Positions 35,272 to 47,335 of a stretch of DNA of 64,000 nt are shown here, piece after piece (the first letter of the stretch is position 1; each line of letters starts with the position of its first letter). The notes under the pieces are model-generated. The model saw only the letters and a list, made by a program, of their open reading frames with translations. It was not told where the DNA came from and ran no database searches. Made by a program: the position numbers and the translations under genes. Source of the stretch: Anodontia alba (Eukaryota; Mollusca; Bivalvia; Lucinida; Lucinidae); the NCBI GenBank assembly GCA_964016985.1, contig OZ024826.1:39411070-39475069 (forward strand), read 5' to 3'.

Positions 35272-38200
35272 AAATATGCCCCGCCCCCTAGCGGCCATGT
35301 TTTTTGACGAATCATGCCGGCTTGAACAATCTTAATAGAGGATCACCAAATAAACATTTCTGTAATATTATATTGAAATCTGTCCAGTGGTTTCTGACAA
35401 GACGATTTTTAAAGTTTTCTATATAGATAATATAGGGAAAATAAGCCCAGCCCCCTGGCGGCCATGTTATTTGACGAATCCAAATGGCTTGAACAATCTT
35501 GGTAGAAGATCATCAGAGGAACATTTCTGCAAAATTACATTGAAATCGGTCCAGTGGTTTCTGATAAGAAGATTTTTAAAGTTTTCTAAACAGATATATA
35601 GGGAAAATAAGCCCCGCCACCTAGCGGCCATGTTTTTTGACAAATCATGACGGCTTGAACAATCTTGGTAGAGGATCAACAAGGGAACATTTTTGCCAAG
35701 TTATATAGAAATCGGTCCTGAGGTTTCTGGCAAGAAGATTTTTAAAGTTTTCCATATAGATATACAGGGAAAATAAGCCCCGCCCCCAGGCGGCCATGTT
35801 TTTTGACGAATCTAAATGGCTTGAACAATCTTGGTAGGAGATCATCAAAGGAACATTTCTGCAAAATTACACTGAAATCGATCCAGTGGTTTCTGACAAG
35901 AAGATTTTTTTAAAGTTTTCTATATAGATATATAGGGAAAATAAGCCCCGCCCCCTGGCGGCCATGTTATTTGACGAATCCAAATGGCTTGAACAATCTT
36001 GGTAGAGAATCGCCAAAGGAACATTTCTGCAAAAGTATATTGAAATCGGTCCAGTGGTTTCTGACAAGAAGATTTTTAAATTTTTCTATATAGATATATA
36101 GGGAAAATAAGCCCCGCCCCATGGCGGCCATGTTTTTTGACGAATCCAAATGGCTTGAACAATCTTGGTAGAAGATCACCAAAGGAACATTTCTGCAAAA
36201 TTATACTGAAATCGGTCCAGTGGTTTCTGACAAGAAGATTTTTAAAGTTTTCTATATAAATATATAGGGAAAATAAGCCCCGCCCCATGGCGGCCATGTT
36301 TTTTGACGAATCCAAATGGCTTGAACAATCTTGGTAGAGGATCACCAAAGGAACATCCCTGCCAAGTAATATTGAAATCGGTCAGGTGGTTTCTGACAAG
36401 AAGAATTTTAAAATTTTCTATACAGATATATACGGAAAATAAGCCCCGCCGCCTGGCGGCCATGTTTTTTGACGTATCATGAGGACTTGAACAATCTTGG
36501 TAGAAGGTTACCAAAGCAACATTCCTGCCAAATTACAATGAACTCGATCCAATGGTTTCTTACGAGATTTTTAATTTTTTCTATATAGATATATAGGTAA
36601 AATATGCCCCGCCCCCTAGCGGCCATGTTTTTTGACGAATCATGCCGGCTTGAACAATCTTAATAGAGGATCACCAAAGAAACATTTCTGCAAAATTATA
36701 TTGAAATCTGTCCAGTGGTTTCTGACAAGACGATTTTTAAAGTTTTCTATATAGATAATATAGGGAAAATAAGCCCCGCCCCCTTGGCGGCCATGTTTTT
36801 TGACGAATCCGAATGGCTTGAACAATCTTGGTAGAAGATCATCAAAGGAACATTTCTGCAAAATTACATTGAAATCGGTCCAGTGGTTTCTGATAAGAAG
36901 ATTTTTAAAGTTTTCTAAACAGATATATAGGGAAAATAAGCCCCGTCACCTAGCGGCCATGTTTTTTGACAAATCATGACGGCTTGAACAATCTTGGTAG
37001 AGGATCAACAAGGGAACATTTTTGCCAAGTTATATAGAAATCGGTCCTGAGGTTTCTGGCAAGAAGATTTTTAAAGTTTTCCATATAGATATACAGGGAA
37101 AATAAGCCCCGCCCCCAGGCGGCCATGTATTTTGACGAATCTAAATGGCTTGAACAATCTTGTTAGGAGATCATCAAAGGAGCATTTCTGCAAAATTACA
37201 TTGAAATCGGTCCAGTGGTTTCTGACAAGAAGATTTTTTTAAAGTTTTCTATATAGATATATAGGGAAAATAAGCCCCGCCCCCTGGCGGCCATGTTATT
37301 TGACGAATCCAAATGGCTTGAACAATCTTGGTAGAGAATCGCCAAAGGAACGTTTCTGCAAAAGTATATTGAAATCGGTCCAGTGGTTTCTGACAAGAAG
37401 ATTTTTAAATTTTTCTATATAGATATATAGGGAAAATAAGCCCCGCCCCATGGCGGCCATGTTTTTGACGAATCCAAATGGCTTGAACAATCTTGGTAGA
37501 AGATCACCAAAGGAACATTTCTGCAAAATTATACTGAAATCGGTCCAGTGGTTTCTGACAAGAAGATTTTTAAAGTTTTCTATATTAATATATAGGGAAA
37601 ATAAGCCCCGCCCCATGGCGGCCATGTTTTTTGACGAATCCAAATGGCTTGAACAATCTTGGTAGAGGATCACCAAAGGAACATCCCTGCCAAGTAATAT
37701 TGAAATCGGTCAGGTGGTTTCTGACAAGAAGAATTTAAAAATTTTCTATACAGATATATACGGAAAATAAGCCCCGCCGCCTGGCGGCCATGTTTTTTGA
37801 CGTATCATGAGGACTTGAACAATCTTGGTAGAAGGTTACCAAAGCAACATTCCTGCCAAATTACAATGAACTCGATCCAATGGTTTCTTACGAGATTTTT
37901 AATTTTTTCTATATAGATATATAGGTAAAATATGCCCCGCCCCCTAGCGGCCATGTTTTTTGACGAATCATGCCGGCTTGAACAATCTTAATAGAGGATC
38001 ACCAAAGAAACATTTCTGCAAAATTATATTGAAATCTGTCCAGTGGTTTCTGACAAGACGATTTTTAAAGTTTTCTATATAGATAATATAGGGAAAATAA
38101 GCCCCGCCCCCTTGGCGGCCATGTTTTTTGACGAATCCGAATGGCTTGAACAATCTTGGTAGAAGATCATCAAAGGAACATTTCTGCAAAATTACATTGA

Positions 38201-40340
38201 AATCGGTCCAGTGGTTTCTGATAAGAAGATTTTTAAAGTTTTCTAAACAGATATATAGGGAAAATAAGCCCCGTCACCTAGCGGCCATGTTTTTTGACAA
38301 ATCATGACGGCTTGAACAATCTTGGTAGAGGATCAACAAGGGAACATTTTTGCCAAGTTATATAGAAATCGGTCTTGAGGTTTCTGGCAAGAAGATTTTT
38401 AAAGTTTTCCATATAGATATACAGGGAAAATAAGCCCCGCCCCCAGGCGGCCATGTATTTTGACGAATCTAAATGGCTTGAACAATCTTGGTAGGAGATC
38501 ATCAAAGGAGCATTTCTGCAAAATTACATTGAAATCGGTCCAGTGGTTTCTGACAAGAAGATTTTTTTAAAGTTTTCTATATAGATATATAGGGAAAATA
38601 AGCCCCGCCCCCTGGCGGCCATGTTATTTGACGAATCCAAATGGCTTGAACAATCTTGGTAGAGAATCGCCAAAGGAACATTTCTGCAAAAGTATATTGA
38701 AATCGGTCCAGTGGTTTCTGACAAGAAGATTTTTAAATTTTTCTATATAGATATATAGGGAAAATAAGCCCCGCCCCATGGCGGCCATGTTTTTGACGAA
38801 TCCAAATGGCTTGAACAATCTTGGTAGAAGATCACCAAAGGAACATTTCTGCAAAATTATACTGAAATCGGTCCAGTGGTTTCTGACAAGAAGATTTTTA
38901 AAGTTTTCTATATTAATATATAGGGAAAATAAGCCCCGCCCCATGGCGGCCATGTTTTTTGACGAATCCAAATGGCTTGAACAATCTTGGTAGAGGATCA
39001 CCAAAGGAACATCCCTGCCAAGTAATATTGAAATCGGTCAGGTGGTTTCTGACAAGAAGAATTTAAAAATTTTCTATACAGATATATACGGAAAATAAGC
39101 CCCGCCGCCTGGCGGCCATGTTTTTTGACGTATAATGAGGACTTGAACAATCTTGGTAGAAGGTTACCAAAGCAACATTCCTGCCAAATTACAATGAACT
39201 CGATCCAACGGTTTCTTACGAGATTTTTAATTTTTTCTATATAGATATATAGGTAAAATATGCCCCGCCCCCAAGCGGCCATGTTTTTTGACGAATCATG
39301 CCGGCTTGAACAATCTTAATAGAGGATCACCAAAGAAACATTTCTGCAAAATTATATTGAAATCTGTCCAGTGGTTTCTGACAAGACGATTTTTAAAGTT
39401 TTCTATATAGATAATATAGGGAAAATAAGCCCCGCCCCCTTGGCGGCCATGTTTTTTGACGAATCCGAATGGCTTGAACAATCTTGGTAGAAGATCATCA
39501 AAGGAACATTTCTGCAAAATTACATTGAAATCGGTCCAGTGGTTTCTGATAAGAAGATTTTTAAAGTTTTCTAAACAGATATATAGGGAAAATAAGCCCC
39601 GTCACCTCGCGGCCATGTTTTTTGACAAATCATGACGGCTTGAACAATCTTGGTAGAGGATCAACAAGGGAACATTTTTGCCAAGTTATATAGAAATCGG
39701 TCCTGAGGTTTCTGGCAAGAAGATTTTTAAAGTTTTCCATATAGATATACAGGGAAAATAAGCCCCGCCCCCAGGCGGCCATGTATTTTGACGAATCTAA
39801 ATGGCTTGAACAATCTTGTTAGGAGATCATCAAAGGAGCATTTCTGCAAAATTACATTGAAATCGGTCCAGTGGTTTCTGACAAGAAGATTTTTTTAAAG
39901 TTTTCTATATAGATATATAGGGAAAATAAGCCCCGCCCCCTGGCGGCCATGTTATTTGACGAATCCAAATGGCTTGAACAATCTTGGTAGAGAATCGCCA
40001 AAGGAACATTTCTGCAAAAGTATATTGAAATAGGTCCAGTGGTTTCTGACAAGAAGATTTTTAAAGTTTTCTATATAGATATATAGGGAAAATAAGCCCC
40101 GCCCAATGGCGGCCATATTTTTTGACGAATCCAAATGGCTTGAACAATCTTGGTAGAAGATCACCAAAGGAACATTTCTGCAAAATTATACTGAAATCGG
40201 TCCAGTGGTTTCTGACAAGAAGATTTTTTAAGTTTTCTATATAAATATATAGGGAAAATAAGCCCCGTCCCATGGCGGCCATGTTTTTTGACGAATCCAA
40301 ATGGCTTGAACAATCTTGGTAGAGGATCACTAAAGAAACA
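35272..40340 (+). repeat. Higher-order repeat: 8 monomers x 166 bp = 1328 bp, ~3.9 copies
   Basis: Monomers can be typed by the bases after AAGCCCC or ATGCCCC. The order (gccccctagc, gcccccttggc, gtcacctagc, gcccccaggc, gccccctggc, gccccatggc, gccccatggc, gccgcctggc) recurs from 35272, 36607, 37934 and 39262, with successive steps of about 1335, 1327 and 1328 bp. Copies 2 and 3 are nearly identical over their whole length, whereas adjacent monomers differ clearly, so block duplication is more recent than monomer divergence. The fourth copy breaks off after its seventh monomer, where the element tail begins. Confidence 0.85.
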
Positions 40341-40554
40341 TGTCTGCAAAATTATATTGAAATCGGTCCAGTGGTTTCCGACAAGAAGATTTTTTAAGTT
40401 TTTAGTTAAAAAACTATTTTTAGCTCCTGTGAGCTAGATATGCAATGGACCGGAACCATTTGAACAACTTTGAAAGAGGACCAACCAAGGATCATTCCTG
40501 TGAAATTTGGTCAAAATCCAATCAGTGGTTCAGGAGGAGATGTTGTTTAAAGAT

Positions 40555-40614
40555 TGTTGACGGACGGACGGACAGACGGACGACGACGACGACGACGACG
40601 ACGACGGACGGTGA
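40555..40614. repeat. GACG/GAC tract of element 2
   Basis: gacggacggacggacagacg then (gac)n, between the 166-bp array and the 3' hairpin. Confidence 0.85.
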
Positions 40615-40632
40615 GTGATCACAATAGCTCAC

Positions 40633-40666
<34 letters not shown>

Positions 40667-40824
40667 CTGCTACAAATTAAGGATAAAAAGACCCAGCTTC
40701 GAGGGAAATAACCAATTCTGACCATGGAGGCAATTTACAATATAGGTTATTTCCCTTCATAAAGTGTTGCACTATTAAATATTGCACTAAGCAGTTGTAA
40801 GGAGTATTTATGTCCCAATATTTA

Positions 40825-41102
40825 CATCACGAAAACATGGTTATATAATTTTGACCCCCTTAAACCCCACTTTTATACAGTGAAACTGGGGTTTACAGGG
40901 GTGATATTATTTTTCATATTTCTGCTCAAACACATAGATTGTGGGTACTCGTTAGAACCGCCTCGCCGAGGCGGTTCTAATGAGTACCCACATCCTATGT
41001 TTTTGAGCAGAAATATGAAAAATATCAGAATTTTTATCTGAAAATTATCATTTTTTGGTGGTAAAAGTTTCAGTATATTTGAATAGGCTTGTTTTCGTAA
41101 TG
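40825..41102. mobile_element. MITE family D, copy 5 (reverse orientation)
   Basis: CATCACGAAAACATGGTTAT...AGGCTTGTTTTCGTAATG with palindrome agaaccgcctcgccgaggcg. Confidence 0.75.
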
Positions 41103-41289
41103 GAAAAGGTATGCAGAGGATACTGGTACGAAATGTTGCTGAAAAGTAAGTAGAAAGGATACAAATTAAACGTAGGGGATGCAACTCTTAATTTTTCGTT
41201 CAAGGGGAGTAAAAAATTTCCTTTTAGAATTGACCCATTTTCAGAAGGGGTTTTATCGTGCAGGAAAGTAAATGGGATGCCTAAAAGTT

Positions 41290-41350
41290 GTTGACCTTTC
41301 TAGCTCACCTGAGCACTCCCCGTCCGTCGTCCGTCCTTACGTTCACACCT
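41290..41350 (-). mobile_element. Terminal fragment related to element 2
   Basis: TAGCTCACCTGAGC followed by CCCCGTCCGTCGTCCGTCC repeats the 3'-terminal motif and tetranucleotide tract of element 2 in reverse orientation; the core units are missing. Confidence 0.45.
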
Positions 41351-41404
41351 TTAAACGACGACTCCTCTGAAACCCCTGGGCCAGATGTGGAGTCTTCTGT
41401 TAAA

Positions 41405-41410
41405 ATGTGC

Positions 41411-41441
<31 letters not shown>

Positions 41442-41446
41442 TGTTG
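41405..41446. repeat. (GC)n(GT)n microsatellite
   Basis: gcgcgcgcgcgcgcgcg followed by tgtgtgtgtgtgtg, a potential Z-DNA former. Confidence 0.9.
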
Positions 41447-41751
41447 CGGGGGAGGGAGGGGTGAACATTTGTACAAATGGTCCGTAAATAAAGATTGCAG
41501 CCATGCCCATATATGGTAAAGACTCTTAAAAATCTTCTTCTCCATAACCGAGAAAGCTTTTGGGCTGAATCTTGGTATATAACATCCAGGACTCAAGGTC
41601 TACCAAGTTTGTAAATGATGACCGTAGTTGACCTTTGGCCTTTTTACGCCGTCAAATTTGCGTCTCTATACATCTGTATGGGGTAAATGCTGAAAAGTCA
41701 TTTTGTCAAAATGTAGTAAAGACTAATGGCTTTAACTTACAATGTATGAGG

Positions 41752-41792
41752 TGGGTGGGGGGTGGGGGCGGGGGCGGGGGCGGGGGCGGGAG
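41752..41792. repeat. GGGGGC hexanucleotide tract
   Basis: gggggcgggggcgggggcgg; G-runs of five could form a quadruplex on this strand. Other G-rich tracts lie at 2820-2845, 51260-51285 and 63250-63270. Confidence 0.85.
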
Positions 41793-42280
41793 AGATGTGT
41801 AAAACACTTATACAAACAAAACAAAAATAATGGCAGATACTTTGAAAGAAACGTTTTCGAATTGTTGTTCAAAAGTCATGAACCATGTATACATTTTGCC
41901 AAGGCAACTGAACGTATAAAAAGCTGAATTGAACTTTTATAGTTTTAGATCGTTTACTCGGGTGGGCCATTTTGGCCAATGAGCTTCTAATAATTGATAT
42001 TTTCAAAGAGTTTGAGAAGTATCTTTATTTGCATTAAAATGAAAGCATTCCATTGTCGAATCAGTATATACTAGCCCAGGACTCCCCTATCTAAAGATCT
42101 GCTGTAATCAAAGTATTGAAAAACTCACAGGCTAATAGTAACTATCAAGAAACAATCCGTGGCACTTATTTTTTATGTATACGTCAAAGGTAATGATAGT
42201 TCGGAGTAAACCAAAACTCGGAAAATAGCTGGAGTCATTTAGGTTAGTTCAATGAATCTTGATAGATATGCCATCATGTG

Positions 42281-42587
42281 TGCCGGCCTCGGTAGCTCAG
42301 TTGGATGCGCCGTCCGACTTGAGACCAGGAGGTCGCGGGTTCAACCCCCGCCGAGGTCGGCAACATTCTTTCGTGGAGATTGATCATGAAATATTTTCTA
42401 CAGTCATTCTCTCCCTTCCGCTGATTCAAGAAGGGCAGTTGTCAGTTTCTGGCGAAATAATGTGCACAATACTGGTTAACCGCTTAGAGGACCACGCCTG
42501 TCCAATAAACGTGTGGTTAGGTAAACTGACCGCGCTCGACATGACCCTATTGGGTTGACTGGGCCGTAAAACCTCAACACAAACAAA
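42281..42587 (+). mobile_element. Full-length tRNA-derived SINE, 13-bp target duplication
   Basis: Same family as the 31.2-kb copy. tRNA-like head at 42282-42361 with TAGCTCAGTTGG and GGTTCAACCCC boxes; body with CCACGCCTGTCCAATAAACG and GACTGGGCCGTAAAACC; tail ACACAAACAAA. ATGCCATCATGTG is repeated exactly at 42268-42280 and 42588-42600. Confidence 0.9.
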
Positions 42588-42954
42588 ATGCCATCATGTG
42601 CGGCATAAGCGTACATGCCATTGCTGAGGCTAAACGACTCGCTATTTTTATTTATTTTATTTATTTATTTATTTATTTTGAACAAGCTAATACTTGTTTT
42701 TAAGCAAAACATTCGCGGTTACTCGCAAAGTATTGCACGTTCATTTGTGACAGTTTTCGACGAACGGTATCGAGTATCCGAGAACTATTTTCAAATTGTC
42801 GTTTGGCACAACCACAATGACCGCCTATGCAAATAAACATTTTGTATGCTTGTTCGTAAAATAAAAATATGGAAACCTTTATTGTGTTGGTATTATATAT
42901 TCGATCCCTTCATCATCATCATCATCATCATCATCAACAACGGATTTTTGATTA

Positions 42955-43445
42955 ACGTGCAGGTGCAGGGGCAATATCCACATCAATGGGCCCCATTCGA
43001 GGTAGCTGGCTTGCTGCACGTATGGCAGATCTCACATCAGATCTCCAGGTAATTCTATCATGAGGGTCGATAGCCGAGGGCTTCCACTATCTCCAATCCC
43101 TCTCTATCAGCTGCTTCCCTGTTATCTTTAGCCTCCCAGGTCCACCCTTTCCATCAACCTGTAGGTTAAAGGCTGTCTTAACTGCACCATTGGAGCGTTC
43201 CACGTGTCCATACCAGCGGAGCCTTCTCTCCTTTAGAATGAGGTCCCAGATCCTCAATGCCATGCCGCGCAAGTGGCTCTGATATTGGACCTGGTGATGA
43301 CAATGTCTTGCGGCTTGACATTGCAGATCTGTTTGACCATTGCCCTGACATTTCGCTATAGACGTCGGAGGTTTGGCTTTGTCAATGGCCAAGTCTCACT
43401 GGCATGGAGCATTGCGCTCCGCACAAAAGAACTGTACACACAACA
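42955..43445 (-). pseudogene. Non-LTR retrotransposon ORF2 C-terminus (degenerate)
   Basis: Minus strand: DLILKERRLRWYGHVERSNG, then VDGKGGPGRLKITGKQLIERD, and after a frameshift WRSDVRSAIRAASQLP and DVDIAPAPAR followed by a stop. The RLRWYGHVER...GPGRPK.TW motif is the classic C-terminal tail of mollusc LINE ORF2 proteins. Upstream frame remnants (SAMSSRKTLSSPGP) are out of phase. The fragment is probably 5'-truncated. Confidence 0.72.
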
Positions 43446-44196
43446 TACAATTCCATGATAAAATCAGAAAAAATCCATTAATATTTGTTTTCTTGAGCTA
43501 TTTGAAGGATTTTGTAGGGACTGAAAAAAATTCGAATCATCCAGGGTAAACACCCCATCCGGGTTCGAGCCATCGAGGTTATACTGTATATATTATAGTA
43601 TAGTCTTATTCACTGGATCTCTCAAAGCAAAGGCGGTTTTTGCTTTGAGAGTTTCAATGATCACGTTTTGTTCAGGCTGTGTAATTGATCCACGACGTCA
43701 GAAGACGTACCTTCGTACGAGCGTACATGTGCATCCAGCGAAGATTCAGATAAAAATCTTCGCTAGGCGCATTTTGGATAGCCAAGTACGCAAATTATCT
43801 TCACGCAGATATCGAAGACACTGATTAGATGCGCGTATGCGCAGGCTGATTTGAGTCTTCGTTGGGCGCACATGTCAGAAGGTAATTTCTCACTTTGGGG
43901 CTCAATTATGTTTTCCGATGTCGAAATTCATCGGAGTACACATTACGACATTGTATTTCATATAAGGATAGGTAAGTAGGTTTTAATAAATAACAATGAA
44001 TGACTCGTATTTCGTAAAAACAACAACAAAAAAACAAAAAAAAAAAAAACAAAAAAAACAAAAAAAAAAACAGTCATTTTCGAAGCGATGCAAATCGAAA
44101 CACTGGTGCATTTTAATATAGTCTAATAAACATTTTCGTTTTTTTTTTTTTTTTTTTTTTTTGTAAAGACTCGTATATTTGCCGTTGTATTACGCA

Positions 44197-44323
44197 TTTT
44201 GTGTTTAATTCAATAATAAGGGTTTTCTCAACCTACAGTTAACCTAAACCTGACTTTATGTTTTGTGTTTAATTCAATAATAAGGGTTTTCTCAACCTAC
44301 AGTTAACCTAAACCTGACTTTAT
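44197..44323. repeat. 64-bp exact tandem duplication
   Basis: ttttgtgtttaattcaataa...ctaaacctgactttat starts at 44197 and 44261. Confidence 0.88.
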
Positions 44324-44539
44324 CGTTCGTTATCTTTAGTATGAAGTAATCATTGGAATGTAAACAATACTACAGTTTTTCTCCTTATTTGTTACATGAT
44401 GTTACTGTTTCTTGTATTATTTTTCATATATTGAAACAATACTGGCCAAATATAGGCTGTGTTCAGTGACGGTGGTCTTCCCTCCATATACCTTAATACA
44501 AACCCTTTGGGCAATAAATCTTTCTGGCACATTCCGGTC

Positions 44540-44735
44540 CATTTACCCCTTTCATCCTTGCAGACCAAAACAGATATGTTTGCAAACAGTGAAGGCCTAG
44601 ACGAGCCGTCTCATCTGGATCTACACTGTTTGCCATTCTGTTCCGGATTTTGTGCTGACACCCCTATTTTAATAATGAAGTATTCTAAAATTCGAAGATG
44701 GAAGAGTCCAACTCAGAAACTAAGGGTTGAAAGGG
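44540..44735. mobile_element. Diverged family B-like MITE
   Basis: tgtttgcaaacagtgaaggc...ctcatctggatctacactgtttgc surrounds a short hairpin, with tttcatccttgcag and ggttgaaagggttaa on the flanks. Related forms lie at about 44945-45040, 46680-46775, 54470-54640 and 55195-55370. Confidence 0.5.
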
Positions 44736-45499
44736 TTAAGCATGTACACAAGCTGAATTCAAACTTGCAAAGAATACCAGGACATGAATTTGCATCCACC
44801 GAATAGGTTCTTTAGGATAGAATATTATATATTAACACATTGTATACTGAATAGACTCTTCCACACTACATATTGGAAGAGTCCAATTTCGTTTAGGTAC
44901 ATCCGGCTATGAGATTTACATATTCCTAGAGAAAAATGGTTAAACTATTTGCAAACCGTGGAGGAGACCCTGATCAGACGCCGCGTTCTGCACTGTTTGC
45001 CAATTACCCCTTTACGTGTTCCCCGAATACAATGGGTTAATCCAAAGAATTCTTTTATCTTATCCCAAGAAAAAAAATCACTTACTGCAGTGATTTTTTT
45101 TTACAAATTTGCCTTTATGGGTCCTGGGACTCGCAAGGTCCAGAATTCATGCATTCCAAACGCAAACCATGCATTCAGCCTAGGACTCATGGTGATACAT
45201 TTTGTTGCGTCCTAGACTTTAAATTTAAACTTGTGTAACAGTGTTTTATAATTACTTTCTTGATATTTTAATTGGATGTGCAATAAAAGTAAATAGTTGT
45301 GACTGAGTTGCTTTAATTCTTTCCAGAAAACTTCCCGAGAAATATGAAACTATAGTACCACTGTCTATTAAAACTGAAGTGTTAAACTGTTTTCACACAC
45401 AGAGTTGTGAAAATGTTTTCATAAAACTTCAGTTTTAGTGATTGATGATCAAATACCTGTGATACATGATTAAGGGCAGACATTTTGTCTGGTTTGATT

Positions 45500-45800
45500 A
45501 GACCTGAGGATTAGACTGTTATAAAGCAGAGACTTTTTTGTCTGTTGCTTTGACTGGACTGTGATAATCATACAAATATTTGTAAACTAAAAGCAGACTT
45601 TTTTGTCTGTTGCTTTTGGCTAGACTCTGACTGTGATAGCCATACACATATTTGTAAACTAAAAGCAAACTAGATTAGACTGTGTTATAAAGCAGAGACT
45701 TTTTTGTCTGTTGCTTTGACTGGACTATGATAATCATACAAATATTTGTAAACTAAAAGCAGATTTTCTTGTCTGCTGCTTTGACTAGGCTGTAAAACAA
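45500..45800. repeat. Tandem repeat, ~4 copies of ~65-95 bp
   Basis: cttttttgtctgttgctttg and catacaaatatttgtaaact recur near 45528, 45600, 45692 and 45765. Within each copy gcagagac...gtctgttgc is partly palindromic. Confidence 0.75.
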
Positions 45801-46323
45801 ATGAATTTGATCTGTGAAAATAAGTCGAAAATAGGTTTTAAGTTTGTTTCTTTCGTTTATCTGAACTTGCTAAAGACGTGGGTTCAGTTTGGGACTGGGA
45901 GTTTTCGTTATCGAGATCGCCATCATCGGCAGTCTCAGACTGAGAGGCCTTTGCTGTCCATGTCGGTCTGCTTTTGCTGAACTAGCAGGCCGAACAGTGT
46001 TTGCTGTAAATATCTCAACAGACTATAAAACAATACTTCAGTGTCCGCTAAGTTTTCCTCCGGTACTGGACAACTTGGTATTGATTATTTGACCGTAAAG
46101 GTAAAATCGGTGTACCGAAGAGAGATACGACACCTTCCAGTACTGGGTTTTACCAAATACTGTACTGAAACACCGCTTGCGCATTCGCTTTTTCCGAAAA
46201 TGAAAGTAGACTTCAAGAATCAAAATGTACGTACATTCGAGATTTTTTATGAGTCCCGCGGACTCACCGAGGCTAATTTTTTGCTTCCTCTTGCGAAATT
46301 ATGCGTATAGGACGCACGTCTAA

Positions 46324-46425
46324 AAATCACTGCTTACTGTGACATTTTCGGTTCACATCGAGAATCTCTCATCGATGGTTCTCGATGAAAACCGAAACTG
46401 TCACCGAAACTGTCACAGTGTGTGA
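46324..46425. repeat. Inverted repeat, unclassified
   Basis: ctgtgacattttcggttcac-atcgagaa ... ttctcgatgaaaaccgaaac-tgtcac; a ~40-bp imperfect palindrome with an extra ccgaaactgtcac copy on the right. Confidence 0.6.
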
Positions 46426-47082
46426 ATTTTTTTCTCGGGATATGATAAACTAATTATTTCAATAAACCTGAAATTACATTTTGGACAGCCGTTAAAACTC
46501 AAAATAAAATGATATCGCTTTTCCTGACAAATAATTCTAACCCTTTAGAATTTGAAAGCAAAATTGTTGTTCGGCTGCAAAGTTTTGTTTAACCCTTAAA
46601 ATGCCAAGAAAACCTGCATCTGAAAATGTCGTCTGTTTATGTCGTCTGCTGAATATTCTTGCAAACATTTCAAACCTATTTTTGCATACAGGCAAACAGT
46701 GTAGCCCTTTATCAGAGTGCTCCTAGAGGAGCAGTCTGATCTGGGTCTACAATGTTTACAAAAATGACTTAAAAAATCACAAGCAGGTGACAAAACAGAC
46801 GACAGTTGTTGTGTTGGCCAGTTTAATGGTTAAACATTCAACCACTAAAGTCAAAAGATAAACTATTTACAGCAACACTCATTCATTTTCAACCCACTGG
46901 ACCACTGGATTGTTTTCTGATCCTGCCAGTAAGATGCCACAAAACTCTGATTATGTAATTGGCACTTTTACCCTTTAATATCCGAAATCATCGTTTTAAA
47001 ACATTCATTTATTGCTCAGAGATTTACTGCCGACGAAGAAATAAAACGCTGCACAAAGTATTAATTAGACGGAAAATGGATT

Positions 47083-47084
47083 GC

Positions 47085-47150
<66 letters not shown>
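47083..47150. repeat. (GA)n microsatellite
   Basis: About 32 GA dinucleotides; shorter relatives at 48575-48592 and 56797-56827. Confidence 0.95.
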
Positions 47151-47151
<1 letters not shown>

Positions 47152-47335
47152 TGAGACGTGGTTGTAGTTAGTCGAGTACAAATTATATATAAAAAGATAT
47201 ATAACCGCGGGGCCAGTTTAAAAATATAAACGGAGTTACTCAGAAGATGCCACAATCACAAAGTACAGCAATAACAAGATAAAACGGCGCAGATGTAATA
47301 GCGGGAGTGCAAACAGAAAAGAGTTGCAAAGGAGG

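Larger units (their letters stand above)
34531..40659 (+). mobile_element. Pearl/Helentron-like tandem-array element 2 (unit 166 bp, 6.1 kb)
   Basis: 5' end: AACAAGAG then hairpin GGACCATGATGGTCC (34538-34552) and GCTCACCTGAGC (34559-34570). Body: about 34 monomers of ~166 bp, with motifs gaaaataagccccgcc, cggccatgttttttgacgaa and tggcttgaacaatcttggta. Then a unique ~150 bp segment, a GACGG/GAC tract (40559-40612) and a 3' hairpin at 40627-40656 with loop TTC. The right arm GCTCAGGTGAGC is the exact complement of the 5' 12-mer. The last bases are CTAA, as in Helitron 3' ends. No transposase or Rep/helicase is seen, so it is non-autonomous. Confidence 0.7.
41351..42267. other. Simple-sequence rich spacer, no gene seen
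   Basis: Contains the GC/GT and GGGGGC tracts; otherwise no recognised feature. Confidence 0.55.
45801..47335. other. Spacer upstream of the MIEAP-like gene
   Basis: A palindrome at 46324, a family B-like hairpin at 46680-46775 and a GA microsatellite. An upstream exon or promoter of the gene might lie in this stretch or further 5', but I could not identify one. Confidence 0.45.

Noticed and set aside
34983..40349. Many minus-strand frames of 60-126 codons repeating YQDCSSHLDSSKNMAA and similar
   Set aside because: They follow the 166-bp satellite units; 166 is not a multiple of three, so each frame dies after about one unit. No protein family.
34531..40659. CRISPR-like array
   Set aside because: Contiguous 166-bp satellite monomers in a eukaryotic context, without short repeat/unique spacer structure.
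42282..42361. Functional tRNA gene (and its minus-strand twin at 31474-31553)
   Set aside because: Both are heads of SINEs with bodies, tails and target duplications; the acceptor-like stem is too long and the cloverleaf spacing is off.
42259..42558. 99-codon plus-strand frame
   Set aside because: Lies within the SINE; the same chance frame occurs in the other SINE copy.
47061..47255. Low-complexity frames with (SL)n or (RE)n
   Set aside because: Translation of the (GA)n microsatellite.
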